Source: Theobroma cacao (Eukaryota; Streptophyta; Magnoliopsida; Malvales; Malvaceae). Taken from it: a stretch of 64,000 nucleotides of DNA. The stretch is from assembly GCF_000208745.1 (NCBI RefSeq), contig NC_030853.1:2092390-2156389 (forward strand). Reading direction: 5' to 3'. This document shows positions 51,666-62,994 of the stretch, piece by piece; position 1 is the stretch's first letter, and every line of letters starts with the position of its first letter. Under the pieces are notes generated by a model, which was not told where the DNA came from, ran no database searches, and saw nothing but the letters and a program-made list of their open reading frames with translations. A program made the position numbers and the translations under genes.

Positions 51666-52606
51666 NNNNNNNNNNNNNNNNNNNNNNNNNNNNNNNNNNN
51701 NNNNNNNNNNNNNNNNNNNNNNNNNNNNNNNNNNNNNNNNNNNNNNNNNNNNNNNNNNNNNNNNNNNNNNNNNNNNNNNNNNNNNNNNNNNNNNNNNNNN
51801 NNNNNNNNNNNNNNNNNNNNNNNNNNNNNNNNNNNNNNNNNNNNNNNNNNNNNNNNNNNNNNNNNNNNNNNNNNNNNNNNNNNNNNNNNNNNNNNNNNNN
51901 NNNNNNNNNNNNNNNNNNNNNNNNNNNNNNNNNNNNNNNNNNNNNNNNNNNNNNNNNNNNNNNNNNNNNNNNNNNNNNNNNNNNNNNNNNNNNNNNNNNN
52001 NNNNNNNNNNNNNNNNNNNNNNNNNNNNNNNNNNNNNNNNNNNNNNNNNNNNNNNNNNNNNNNNNNNNNNNNNNNNNNNNNNNNNNNNNNNNNNNNNNNN
52101 NNNNNNNNNNNNNNNNNNNNNNNNNNNNNNNNNNNNNNNNNNNNNNNNNNNNNNNNNNNNNNNNNNNNNNNNNNNNNNNNNNNNNNNNNNNNNNNNNNNN
52201 NNNNNNNNNNNNNNNNNNNNNNNNNNNNNNNNNNNNNNNNNNNNNNNNNNNNNNNNNNNNNNNNNNNNNNNNNNNNNNNNNNNNNNNNNNNNNNNNNNNN
52301 NNNNNNNNNNNNNNNNNNNNNNNNNNNNNNNNNNNNNNNNNNNNNNNNNNNNNNNNNNNNNNNNNNNNNNNNNNNNNNNNNNNNNNNNNNNNNNNNNNNN
52401 NNNNNNNNNNNNNNNNNNNNNNNNNNNNNNNNNNNNNNNNNNNNNNNNNNNNNNNNNNNNNNNNNNNNNNNNNNNNNNNNNNNNNNNNNNNNNNNNNNNN
52501 NNNNNNNNNNNNNNNNNNNNNNNNNNNNNNNNNNNNNNNNNNNNNNNNNNNNNNNNNNNNNNNNNNNNNNNNNNNNNNNNNNNNNNNNNNNNNNNNNNNN
52601 NNNNNN
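51666..52606. other. Assembly gap (941 N)
   Basis: Unknown sequence. Open frames running through it are artefacts. It lies inside the proposed solo LTR, between a GA-rich leader and a TAA-rich repeat. Confidence 1.
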
Positions 52607-52778
52607 TAATAATAATAATAAGAAATAAGAATAGAAAATAGGATAATGAAAATATAATAAATAAAAATAATAATTAATTAATAATAACTAAAAAATATAG
52701 ATAATTGCATTAGCATGACATATATATATTGCATTATGCATATCATTGCATATAAATATTTCTGTTTTCGAGTTTAAG

Positions 52779-53110
52779 CCCCGATGATGGGATCTTTCGG
52801 GTATCTTGCGAAGACGGATATTTCTCGAAAAGTTTCCTAAGTGAAAAGACGTCCTCGGGTCCCACCAGTATGATGGGAGGGCTCGAGAACCATCTTTAAT
52901 AAAAGGCTTTTACCCGAATTAGGTTCATTATGCACAAAAATATTATTTTAAAAGAAAAACGTACGATTACCCCGATGACGGAAATTATTCGTCGAATTTG
53001 CGAAGACGAGTTTCTCGGATAATTCCCTAGGTGAGAGAATATCCCGAGTCCCACCAGTATAATGGGCGGATTTGGGAAAATATCCTCGATAAAAGGTTAT
53101 TCGTCCGGCA
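52779..53110. repeat. 191-bp-period tandem duplication in the 3' part of the LTR
   Basis: Copies begin at 52779 and 52970 with CCCCGATGA. Both contain TTGCGAAGACG, GTCCCACCAGTAT(G/A)ATGGG and a closing ATAAAAGG. Considerably diverged, so older than the 35-bp repeat array. Confidence 0.85.
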
Positions 53111-53523
53111 TTTTTATCTCACGTCATGCATTTCATCTTGCCACCTATTTGCATTCCATTTTAGGTTAAATATGAGATAAAATAAAAGAATAATAATTAA
53201 GAAAAAATAGTGAAATTAAAAATTAAAGCCCAATAGGATAATCTAAAAATAGTACCGTTCATGGAACGAGCGTCCCAGGGGTGCTAATCCTTCCCCGGGC
53301 GTAACCGTACTCCCGAACCTAGATCTAGAAAATCGTAGACCGGTTTAAGGTTCTTTTCGGTGGGCTTAAAATTAATTTAAGTTTTCATCGATTAGAATCG
53401 AGTCAATAGGTGGCCAATCGCAGCTAGTAAAAAGATTGGTGGCGACTCCTAGTTTAATTTTTTTAGTAAGTTTTTTCACGTTCGCGTCTGGGGGTCGGGT
53501 TCTCAGACCCACACGTTACGACA

Positions 53524-55290
53524 ATTTCATGAAAATTCATATATCATTTAGGAATAAATAAATCAAGATTAGCCTTCTATTTCAATGACAAGACCCAAAT
53601 CTTAATTTTTTTAAGATTACCCTAAACCAGTTTTTTAACATATATGTTAAAGTAAAAAATGAACATTCAATTTGAAACGAAAAAAATAATTATTTTAAAT
53701 ATGTCGACAATACAGTACTTTAACATCAAAATTTAAAAATAATTTTGGAATTGTTTAGAAAAAATTTGTGGGAAAACGGGTACATATATAATCAGTCAAT
53801 GTTACAAAAATGCTTGTGTGATATTATAAACTTGGCTTGAAATGATGTCATTACTCTAATTGAAGAAATGTCTGCTATTACAAGGAGAAAAGACAATAGG
53901 GTAAAATCAAACAAAGTCTAGCCCCTTTGATACTCACTAACTTATTGAATTCATATAAGATAAGATTAAGCAGGCACACAATTTTCAAACAATTCTTACG
54001 TGTACAACAAGGCTCAAGATATTGACACCCATCTACTTTCTACTCAAATATGAACCTCATACGGGGATTATTGGAAAATGTTAATTTGTGGTTTAAGTCA
54101 TAAGTGTTAAATTGAGATATGAATCACATATTGTACGATATTAATAATTAGGGTTTAAGCCTTTTCACATTTGATAGCAAATGACAATGACATAATTATG
54201 TTAGTAACTAGAATGAACCTAGTACTTTCTCTTGACAAAGACAAGTGGTGAAACTTGGAGCATGAGATCAAACCCACTTTAAAGAAGACTTTTTCAAAAT
54301 TAATAGTCAATAATTCAAAAATATTGTCCATTTTGTGGGTACTTTTATTTTATTTCGTGAATTAAATATAATATTAAGTGTAATTCGTAATTTAAACTAT
54401 TGGTTTAGATATCTTCAAATTTAGAGCTATTTTCCCTTGGTAAGTAAGTTACGTTGTAAAAGGTTCATCACACGTGAACCATTAAAAAAAAAAACTGCAT
54501 TTAGCTTAACTTTTAGAATATAAAACCTGTCAAAAGCTGCATTTAGTTTTCTAGAATATCAAACCTTGGAATGCTAACTTCCCAGGAAAGGGGTAACTGT
54601 AAGATTGGGTTGTGCTTTGAGGAATGGACTAATGGCACACACTAGGGAAAATGGAAAACCACTTTTCAATCCTACTTAAAGTAGCTTCCAGGAAGAAGGC
54701 AATCCCCGTGGAAGGATTTGTCCATTGGAATGTACCTGGTAGAAAAGTTTATGTTGTAAGCTGTAGGTTAGTCGGCAGATTACACCATGTTGATACTTGA
54801 CTTCCACGTAAATGCATGGAAGATTGAAAGAGTAAATTATGGCTGTAGAAAATAAACATTGGCTATTCAGATATCCAACAAAAAGAAAGAAAAAAAAATC
54901 ACATCAGAAGAATAAAATAAAGTGGAGAAAACAAAAGTTACAGTTTCGAGGAGACTTTTCCAGTTCATATTAGACTGTTTTCAAGGACTTTTCGGTTCAC
55001 ATATTCCTCTTGGAATATTCTGGCATGTGGTCCAGTTTTCGTTGACGGCTAAATAGTTTTTACATGACAAATTAATCTATAGTACTGTTTGTACTGAAAA
55101 ACTAGGAAAACTCATGGCCATTGTTCCGATGAGGGGACCACTACTATAATTTATCAGGTTAAGTATTTGATGTTAACTACCATCCATATGGTATTGCCAA
55201 GATAGGCTGAATTTGTTGGTTTGACTGCTGATCTGAATACATGACTCTAAATATGCAGAAAGTCCATTAAAATCCATCCTGAGCTTTCTT
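53524..55290. other. Intergenic region and promoter of the RLP gene
   Basis: AT-rich, no gene seen; chance frames only. Confidence 0.6.
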
Positions 55291-55297
55291 TATATAA
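55291..55297 (+). promoter_or_regulatory. Candidate TATA box of the 55.4-kb RLP gene
   Basis: TATATAA about 60 bp upstream of the ATG at 55356, implying a leader of roughly 30 nt. Confidence 0.45.
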
Positions 55298-55355
55298 TAG
55301 AATAGCATCTTTTAAATGTGTCAGAATTCTTTGAAACTCCTTTCGCTTCTTAAAC

Positions 55356-58349
55356 ATGAATCATCACAAAGCCTCCATTCAACTTCTTTCTCTTATAGTA
55401 CTGATATCAGGAATTCTGTACTCCAAAACCATTCAATTTGGTTTCTGCCAGACTGACCTTAATGCCAGTTGCATTGAAGCTGAGAGGGAGGCACTGCTCA
55501 AGTTCAAAGAAGGCCTTACAGACCCTTCAGGTCGGCTGTCATCTTGGATCGGAGGAAATTGCTGTAGATGGAACGGTGTTAGTTGCAACAGCAGATCTGG
55601 TCATGTTTCCAAGCTCAACCTTCGCAATACACATCCAGATGACTTCGATGCTGATGGAACAGTGTACAAATTGGGTGGTAAGATCAATCCATCCTTGCTT
55701 AATTTGAAAGTGTTGAATTACTTGGACTTGAGTGGAAATGACTTTCGAGGTGTCATTCCAGACTTCGTTGGATCACTAAGGAAGTTGGTGTACCTCAATC
55801 TTTCTGGTGCATCTTTCAAAGGAATGATACCTCCAAATCTAGGAAACCTCTCGAAGTTGAGTTATCTTGATCTCAGTAATACGCTCGATGACTCAACGGA
55901 GAGCAATCTCAGATGGCTCTCCCGTCTCTCTTCCTTGAAATATCTTAATTTGGGAGGTATAAATCTGATCAAGGCATCGAGATATTGGCTTCAAGCTTTC
56001 AACATGCTACCTTCCCTTGAGGAGCTGCACTTGTATAATTGTCAACTTTCCAATCTCCCCGTCACTCTACCATTCATCAACTTTACGTCTCTTTTGGTAC
56101 TTGACCTCTCCAACAATGGATTCAGCTCCACAATACCACTTTGGTTGTCCAATTGTACTAACCTTCGCCATCTTGATCTCAACTCCAACAATCTCCAAGG
56201 TGAACTTCCAAATGAATTTGCAAACCTGAAAAATATCCGATACCTTGATTTGTCTCAGAATTCAAACATCAATGGAAAATTAACTAGAGATTTAGGAAAC
56301 CTCTGCAATTTGCAGAGCTTGAAGCTCTCTGTTAACAATATCAGTGGTGAGATAACTGAGTTCATTGATGGTTTATCTGGATGCAACAACAGTATCTTGG
56401 AGACCCTAGATATTGGATACAACAAATTAATTGGCAACCTGCCTAGTTCCCTAGGATATCTTACGAAGTTGAGATCCATTAAACTTTGGTCTAACTCGTT
56501 TCAAGGTTCAATTCCTCCATCAATTGGAAATTTATCATTATTGGAGGACTTCTACCTTGCGAACAATCAGATGAGTGGCATCCCAGAAAGTCTTGGTCAA
56601 CTCTCAGCCCTAGCTGCTCTAGATTTCTCAGAAAACTTGTGGGAAGGTATCATCACGGAAGCTCATTTTGTGAACCTCTCAAGTCTAACGGATTTTCGTC
56701 TCTATAGGTTGTCCGAGAACATTTCCTTGGTATTCAATATCAGTTCTGATTGGATTCCCCCTTTCAAACTCAAGTACATCAAGATTAGATCATGTCAACT
56801 AGGTCCAAATTTTCCTAGGTGGCTTAGAAATCAAAACGAGCTGACAACTTTGGTACTCAACCATGCGGGGATAACAGGTACTATACCTGATTGGTTTCTG
56901 CAATTGAATCTTCAGTTTGAGGAACTAGATATTGGTTCTAATCAATTGAGTGGACAGATACCAAGCTCCTTGCACTTCCGTGACTTAGCCACCGCTGATT
57001 TCAGTTTTAACTCCTTTGAAGGTCCGTTCCCACGCTTATCATCTAATGTGACTACATTATTTTTGAATAATAATCTACTTTCAGGCCCAATTCCCCAGGA
57101 CATTGGTGAAGTAATGTTCCTTGTTGAGGCCATGTATATCTATGACAACTCTTTTGATGGTAGTATTCCACTGTCAATGGGTAATTTAACAGAACTACTA
57201 ACCTTGGATATGTCAAACAATAATTTGTCTGGGGAGATTCCTGAATTTTGGAATCATATTCCTTTCTTGTTGATTCTAGATTTGTCAAATAACAATCTTT
57301 CTGGTAAAATACCTACATCATTAGGTATTCCTAGTTCACTGAAATTCTTGAAACTCAGTAACAATAATCTCTCTGGTCAAATCCCTCCTTCCTTGCAGAA
57401 CTGCACTCTAATGCTTAGTATTGATCTTGGTGACAATCAATTATCTGGAAACCTTCCAAGTTGGATTGGAAAAAGCATGAAATCATTGTTGATCTTGCGC
57501 TTGCGATCCAACTTCTTTGGTGGAAGCATTCCTGGGGAGATATGTGACCTTCCATATCTTCATTTGTTGGACCTTGCAAACAACAGCCTCTCAGGATCCA
57601 TTCCTTCTTGTGTAGGAAATCTGACTGGAATGAAGTATCAACTTAAGGATATGAATGCAGAGTTGTATCAGGGACAACTGAGGGTGGTGACAAAAGGAAG
57701 GGAACTTGAATATCAAAGCACTCTTTACCTTGTCAACAGTCTCGATCTTTCAAGCAATAATCTATCAGGAACGTTGCCAATTGGGCTTACAAGCCTTGTT
57801 GAGCTTGGGACATTGAACTTGTCAATGAATCATTTGATGGGGACAATACCAGAAAATATAGGTGAACTGAAACTATTGGAAACTCTTGACTTATCGAGAA
57901 ACAAGCTTTATGGCCAAATTCCACCAGGAATGGTTTCTCTGACATTTTTGAATCACTTGAATTTTTCATACAACAATTTGTCTGGAAAAATTCCAACGAC
58001 CAACCAGTTCCAAAGTCTTAATGATCCATCAATCTATGAGGGAAATCCTGCCCTTTGTGGGCTTCCATTATCAACTAAGTGCACTGATAGCAATGAAACA
58101 ACTCATTCCTTTGATGGAGACAAAGACAACGGAGATGCTAAGGACAAAGACGAGATTGAGCTTCTCGGGTTCTTTATTAGCTTGGTGTTGGGTTTCTTTG
58201 TGGGGTTTTGGGGAGTCTGTGGGACTCTGATCATCAAGAAATCATGGAGACTGGCTTATTTTTCTTTTGTTGATAGAACGAAGGACAAATTCCTTGCATT
58301 CTTCCTGGTAAATGTTCATCGTCTGCGAAGGAAAATCTTCAGGAATTAA
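55356..58349 (+). CDS. LRR receptor-like protein (EIX-receptor type), 997 aa, intronless
   Basis: Cell-surface receptor lacking a kinase; such proteins signal through SOBIR1/BAK1-type kinases. Order: signal peptide (about 1-31), then an LRR N-cap with paired cysteines ([30 protein letters not shown]). A long LRR array follows (about 105-870, LxxLxxLxLxxNxLSGxIP repeats). It is broken near 760-790 by the island segment with the KGREL.Y motif. After it come the last LRRs, a C-cap ([13 protein letters not shown]), an acidic juxtamembrane stretch (about 920-935), a transmembrane helix at about 936-960 with GFFVG (GxxxG), and a 37-residue basic tail. The tail's YFSF fits the YxxPhi endocytosis signal known from tomato EIX receptors. 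Numerous N-x-S/T sites sit in the repeats. The frame is uninterrupted. Paralogue of the gene at 59992-62994, in tail-to-tail orientation. Ligand unknown. Confidence 0.96.
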   Translation: MNHHKASIQLLSLIVLISGILYSKTIQFGFCQTDLNASCIEAEREALLKFKEGLTDPSGRLSSWIGGNCCRWNGVSCNSRSGHVSKLNLRNTHPDDFDADGTVYKLGGKINPSLLNLKVLNYLDLSGNDFRGVIPDFVGSLRKLVYLNLSGASFKGMIPPNLGNLSKLSYLDLSNTLDDSTESNLRWLSRLSSLKYLNLGGINLIKASRYWLQAFNMLPSLEELHLYNCQLSNLPVTLPFINFTSLLVLDLSNNGFSSTIPLWLSNCTNLRHLDLNSNNLQGELPNEFANLKNIRYLDLSQNSNINGKLTRDLGNLCNLQSLKLSVNNISGEITEFIDGLSGCNNSILETLDIGYNKLIGNLPSSLGYLTKLRSIKLWSNSFQGSIPPSIGNLSLLEDFYLANNQMSGIPESLGQLSALAALDFSENLWEGIITEAHFVNLSSLTDFRLYRLSENISLVFNISSDWIPPFKLKYIKIRSCQLGPNFPRWLRNQNELTTLVLNHAGITGTIPDWFLQLNLQFEELDIGSNQLSGQIPSSLHFRDLATADFSFNSFEGPFPRLSSNVTTLFLNNNLLSGPIPQDIGEVMFLVEAMYIYDNSFDGSIPLSMGNLTELLTLDMSNNNLSGEIPEFWNHIPFLLILDLSNNNLSGKIPTSLGIPSSLKFLKLSNNNLSGQIPPSLQNCTLMLSIDLGDNQLSGNLPSWIGKSMKSLLILRLRSNFFGGSIPGEICDLPYLHLLDLANNSLSGSIPSCVGNLTGMKYQLKDMNAELYQGQLRVVTKGRELEYQSTLYLVNSLDLSSNNLSGTLPIGLTSLVELGTLNLSMNHLMGTIPENIGELKLLETLDLSRNKLYGQIPPGMVSLTFLNHLNFSYNNLSGKIPTTNQFQSLNDPSIYEGNPALCGLPLSTKCTDSNETTHSFDGDKDNGDAKDKDEIELLGFFISLVLGFFVGFWGVCGTLIIKKSWRLAYFSFVDRTKDKFLAFFLVNVHRLRRKIFRN

Positions 58350-59991
58350 AGAAAGCTTAGCATATCTCCAATGTAGCGAGTATCCATTACTTGCATGAGA
58401 TATTGGTACTCTAATTAATAATAAGATGATACAATAAGAATTTATTTTATGATACTTGAAGCTTTTTTAACCAGAATTGTGTTAAGAAAAATTAATTAAA
58501 TAGTAATTATTTTATATCTAAAAATAAATAAATAAATAAATTTAATGTTTATTGACATAAAAATTCCCATATTATTATATTTGGAGCTATTCAAATTATA
58601 TCCATTTAGCAATTAATACACTTTTTTCTCACTATGAAAGAATTTAGATTTCATTTCATCATTTCTAAAAATTTAACAATGCAATGACAAGAGATGGATC
58701 AAAGAATTTTTCTGCGTGGTGTCATGAAATTTGTTTAGATGAGTTGTTTTGAGAGACTGAAAATGCAGTCAAGGACCAAGAAGAGGAAGTATCATTACAA
58801 GTCTCAAAAGCAAGATTTAAATTTTGAAGAGGAAGATTAGTTTAGGTTTTGATTTTTTTAATATAATCTTAGATTATAGAATAAATTTTTTTTGTTTATC
58901 ATGTAGTATTTAAATATTAATATATAATTGTTTTTGGATAAATATATATATACTTTGACTTGGAGCCTTTACTCCACTCTCTATAAAATTGAAAAAAAAA
59001 TTAGCAAGTTTATTAATATCATTAATTACATAAAATTCTAATATAAATAATATAACCAATAAAAATTTTTAACACTTTAGTAAATGACTGGTTTCATGTG
59101 ACACCACTTTCCTTCATGTAGGTCAAGAATGACAATATATATAATATAATAATATATATATATATATGCATNATATATATATATAACTATATATAATATA
59201 TATATATATAAATGAACAAAAAAAATATTGTTAAAAATAAATATAAATGTATATATTAAATACATAAAAAAAGTATTCGAGAATTTACTTTGGTAAATAA
59301 AAGACTCAACAATTAAATGAAGAGTTCAAAAATTTTGGATTAAAAAAAGATTTAAGTTATTCTTCAAAGGGTGAAATAATAATTTAAAAAATATTAAGAA
59401 GGGCTAAGTAAAATCCTTTTGGAACGTTATGTGACTTGGGAACTGCTTCTCTGAAACATTGTTGGCTTAAACTGAGAGCCCATGTACCGTTTGCGTATCT
59501 CCAACACAAATCCTAGCTTCAGTTGCGAACCTGGTTCGGTCACTCTCGACAAATCTGTTGTACCATGTTCTTGCTTGCAAAATTATGTAATCTATTTATT
59601 AGAATTGTTGTAATCTGTTGTACCATGTTTGCTTGTCAAATTGTCGAATGCGCTGGCTAATCAGAGACCACATCCTTTCTAACCACCAAACTCCATTATC
59701 AAATGCCCTTGCTTTTTCTTTCATTATAAATGATAGTTTTGTCTGCAGTAAAATATTTTATTGTTGAATGGAAAATTTGAAAAGATGCATTCTAACAATA
59801 CAAAATTTGATTAACAGCATTCTTTGAGCAGAGGATGCTGCTTTGCAATGAAATAGGAAGACATTAGTAACTTTCTTTACCCATATCTGTATTTATACAG
59901 CCACTCTGCTGATAAAAACAGTAACAGACTGCTACAATTTCAGCATGAGTAGTTAGCTTATTTAGAACATGCTTATTATGGTATCTTGCAA
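58350..59991. other. Intergenic between convergent RLP genes
   Basis: AT-rich spacer with an (AT)-rich microsatellite cluster at about 59136-59210 containing an unresolved base (N at 59172). A short duplication of AATCTGTTGTACCATGTT occurs about 60 bp apart at roughly 59550 and 59610. The 3' UTRs of both RLP genes should lie here. Confidence 0.6.
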
Positions 59992-62900
59992 CTAAACCTG
60001 GGTTTCTTGCTTGTTCATTGATCTTCTTAGGCGAGCTAATTTCAATGATACACACACCATTACCCTTTCTTTCTTATCATCAAGGAATTGGAAATAGACA
60101 CGCCTCCAAGATTTCTTCAGTATTAAGGGCCCGCACACTCCCCAAAATCCCACAACAAATCCCGGTCCCATGCTGATATAGAACCACAGCATTTCGTTGT
60201 CATCTCCATCTTCAGTGTCCTTGTTTCCAGCGCCAGGGGAATGTGTTGGATCATCATCGCCGTTGCACCTTGTTGGCAGTGGTAGCCCACAAAGTCCATT
60301 GTTACCTTCATATATGGATGGATCAATGAAGGTTTGAAACTGGTTGGCTGATGGAATCTTACCTGACAGGTTATTATATGAAAGGTTCAAGTGATTCAAT
60401 GAAGTTAAGGAGACCATGCTTGGTGGGATCATGCCAGAAAGTTGATTTCTTGAGAGATCGAGTGTCTCCAGCCATTGCAAGCGACCAATACCTGATGGTA
60501 TCTTTCCTGTCAAATGGTTCATGGACAAGTTCAAAGTGCCCAATCTTGATAGATTTGTCAGCTCTTCAGGGAAATCTCCAGATAAGTTGTTGCTTGAAAG
60601 GTCTATGCTATTCACAAGAAAAAGAAAAACATCATAAAAGAGATCTCTTCCTTTTGCCACAACCCACAACTGCGACTCATATCTGTTATCCTTAATAATG
60701 GTTGAAAATCCACTCATATTGCCAATACAACGAGGAATTGATCCTGACAAATTGTTTTCTCCCAAGTCCAGTATATGGAGAAGGGAAAGATTGCATAATT
60801 GTCTTGGAATATCCCCAGTGAACATGTTAGACCGTAAACTTAGAATCAACAAAGATGGCATCGTTTCTCCAATCCAAGTTGGGATGTCTCCAGAAAGCTT
60901 GTTGTCGCCAAGGTCAAGAGTTTCAATGAGGGTGCAATTCTGCAGGGTAGGTGAGAGTTCCCCAGAAAGATTGTTTGTGCTCAATCTTAAGTATTTAAGT
61001 GCAGTCAAAGAACCCAAAGAATGTGGTATATCCCCAGATAAACTGTTATTAGACATATCAATAAGATACAAGTCTGGTATGTTATTCCAGATATCAGGAA
61101 TTTTTCCAGTCAACTGATTGTCTGAGATGACAAAAGTAAGCAAGAAACTCATTTCTCTAATGGATGAGGGAATAGAACCATTTAAGGAGTTGAAAGAGAG
61201 ATCAACATCAGCCAACATGGGCATTCTTTCACCAATATCATGAGGAATCGGTCCAGAAAACATATTATGGTCAAGATGGAATGAAGCCAAATTCAATGAA
61301 AAAATCGGTAGAGGGCCTATGAAATTATTATAGTTCAAGAAAACAATTCCTTGAGGCATAAACGTTACGGTGTTTGGCAGTGTACCAGTTAACTGATTGT
61401 AACTGAAGTCTAGTTCATTCAAAACTAAATCTAACTCCCAAAACCACTTTGGGATGGTGCCTGAAATCCCAGCATTCCACACAGCTACAGTCTTTAGCTC
61501 ATCTTGATTTCTCAGCCATTCTGGAAATTTAGGGCCTACTAGGCATGATTTGAGATTTATGTATGTAAGTTTGAAAGGAGGAATCCAATTGGTACTCATA
61601 TTGAAAATCAAGGTGATGTTCCTAGACATTTGAGCAATGGATAGCTCCTTTAAGCTTGTGAGATTAGAAAAATGAGCCTCTGTTACAACACCATGCCATT
61701 GATTACCTTTGACATCTAATGAGGCTAACGAGGAGATTTGTCCAAGGCTTCTTGGGATTGTTCCTTCCATTGCATTTTCTGAGAGATAGAATTCCTGTAA
61801 TGAAGACAAATTCCCTATGGATTCGGGAATGGAACCTTCAAAGTAGTTTTTCATGAGAAAAAGATGTTTTAAGTTCCTCAAGTGTCCTAAGGAATCAGGA
61901 AGAATGCCGTGCAGTTCATTGTAACCCAAATGCAATGACTCTAAGCTGCAATTGTTGCATTGAGATAAGCCATTGATAAATTCACCTATATCACCAGTAA
62001 TCTTGTTGAAAGAGAGATCAAGCACATGCAAATTACAGAGGCTTCCCAAATTTCTTTTTGACAACTTGCCTTCAATAAATGAATTTTTAGACAAATCAAG
62101 GTTTTGAAGATTGATCATGCCTGCAAATCCATCAGGAATTTCGCCTCTGAGGTTGTTTGAGTTGAGATCAAGGTACTCAAGACCACTTATATTAAAAAGC
62201 CAACTAGGTATTGAGGAGTTGAAACCATTGTTTGAGAGATCAAGCACCGAAAGGGATGAAAAATTAACAAGGGGAAGTGAGAGAGGAAGAATGGAAAGTC
62301 CACAAGCTGGTAAGTGCAACTCCTCTAATGAAGGAAGCATGTTGACAGCTTGAAGCCAGTACGTCCCAACCTTGCTAAGATCAACACTTCCCAAATTTAG
62401 GTGTTTCAATTTAGAAAGGGTTGATAACCAATGTAAGTCATTCTTGTTTGAGTCACTAAAACAAGAATTGAGATCAAGATAGTGCAAGTTGGTAAGGTTT
62501 CCAAGAAATGAAGGAATTGGTCCACCAAAAAATGCACCCGAGAGATTGAGATATCTCAAAGTCTTGAGTGATCCGACAAAGTTTGGGATGGAGACTCCTT
62601 CAAAATTGTTCATACTCAAGTCTAAGTACCTCAAATATTGCAAATCAAGCAAAGAAGGATGTATCTTACCGCTTAATACATAAGATGTTACATCCATATC
62701 GGGATTATTGGAATCCAAGTTGCGAAGTTTGAGCTTGGTGACATGATGTCCGAGCTTGTCACTGCACTGCACACCAACCCAGATACAACAATCTTGTCCT
62801 CTCCAAGAAGAGAGCCTCCCTGAGGGATCTGTGAGACCTTCTTTGAATTTGAGAAGAGCTTCCCTCTCCTTTGCAATGCAACTAACATTTTGACTCTCGC

Positions 62901-62994
62901 ATGAACCAAATTTAATAATTTCAAGGTAAAGGAGCTCAGAGGAGAGGATCATAATAAAAAACGAACACCAGACAGAAGCACTGGTGTTTGCCAT
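59992..62994 (-). CDS. LRR receptor-like protein (EIX-receptor type), 1000 aa, intronless
   Basis: Start chosen at the ATG at 62994 (MANTSASVWCSFF...), which begins a proper signal peptide. The frame is open further upstream to 63159 but contains no earlier ATG and reads Tyr/Ser low-complexity. Order: signal peptide (1-about 32), then an N-cap ([31 protein letters not shown]). LRRs (about 105-870) are broken near 775-800 by the island with AKGRDLFY. A C-cap (NNGLCGLPLPTRC), an acidic segment, a transmembrane helix at about 935-959 with GFVVG, and a basic 41-residue tail with YFQF (YxxPhi) complete it. Same architecture and strongly similar caps and juxtamembrane as the 55.4-kb gene, so a tandem (inverted) duplicate; the LRR surface has clearly diverged. 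Ligand unknown. Confidence 0.96.
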   Translation of the reverse strand: MANTSASVWCSFFIMILSSELLYLEIIKFGSCESQNVSCIAKEREALLKFKEGLTDPSGRLSSWRGQDCCIWVGVQCSDKLGHHVTKLKLRNLDSNNPDMDVTSYVLSGKIHPSLLDLQYLRYLDLSMNNFEGVSIPNFVGSLKTLRYLNLSGAFFGGPIPSFLGNLTNLHYLDLNSCFSDSNKNDLHWLSTLSKLKHLNLGSVDLSKVGTYWLQAVNMLPSLEELHLPACGLSILPLSLPLVNFSSLSVLDLSNNGFNSSIPSWLFNISGLEYLDLNSNNLRGEIPDGFAGMINLQNLDLSKNSFIEGKLSKRNLGSLCNLHVLDLSFNKITGDIGEFINGLSQCNNCSLESLHLGYNELHGILPDSLGHLRNLKHLFLMKNYFEGSIPESIGNLSSLQEFYLSENAMEGTIPRSLGQISSLASLDVKGNQWHGVVTEAHFSNLTSLKELSIAQMSRNITLIFNMSTNWIPPFKLTYINLKSCLVGPKFPEWLRNQDELKTVAVWNAGISGTIPKWFWELDLVLNELDFSYNQLTGTLPNTVTFMPQGIVFLNYNNFIGPLPIFSLNLASFHLDHNMFSGPIPHDIGERMPMLADVDLSFNSLNGSIPSSIREMSFLLTFVISDNQLTGKIPDIWNNIPDLYLIDMSNNSLSGDIPHSLGSLTALKYLRLSTNNLSGELSPTLQNCTLIETLDLGDNKLSGDIPTWIGETMPSLLILSLRSNMFTGDIPRQLCNLSLLHILDLGENNLSGSIPRCIGNMSGFSTIIKDNRYESQLWVVAKGRDLFYDVFLFLVNSIDLSSNNLSGDFPEELTNLSRLGTLNLSMNHLTGKIPSGIGRLQWLETLDLSRNQLSGMIPPSMVSLTSLNHLNLSYNNLSGKIPSANQFQTFIDPSIYEGNNGLCGLPLPTRCNGDDDPTHSPGAGNKDTEDGDDNEMLWFYISMGPGFVVGFWGVCGPLILKKSWRRVYFQFLDDKKERVMVCVSLKLARLRRSMNKQETQV

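Larger units (their letters stand above)
50439..53523 (+). mobile_element. Probable solo LTR (about 3.1 kb) of a gypsy-like retrotransposon, spanning the assembly gap
   Basis: The block starts TGTAGACAC (50439) and ends GTTACGACA (53523), that is TGT...ACA. It is flanked by ATTTT (50434-50438) and ATTTC (53524-53528), a 5-bp target-site duplication with one mismatch. The interior departs sharply from the AT-rich surroundings. It has a GC-rich U3-like region with tandem repeats, a TATAAA at 50725, a GA-rich leader, an N gap (51666-52606), and a GC-richer 3' part carrying GGTGCTAATCCTTCCCC and GGTGGCGACTCC. The last two I associate with large gypsy (Tat/Ogre-like) plant LTRs from memory. No primer-binding site or gag-pol follows 53523, hence solo LTR. 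Long frames inside (50840-51409 on minus and others) are repeat-driven, not genes. The gap could hide other sequence, so length and integrity are provisional. Confidence 0.72.

Noticed and set aside
51562..52641. Apparent 359-codon frame
   Set aside because: It is almost wholly the run of N.
60351..61117. Plus-strand frames of 114 and 139 codons
   Set aside because: Antisense shadows of the LRR repeats of the minus-strand RLP.
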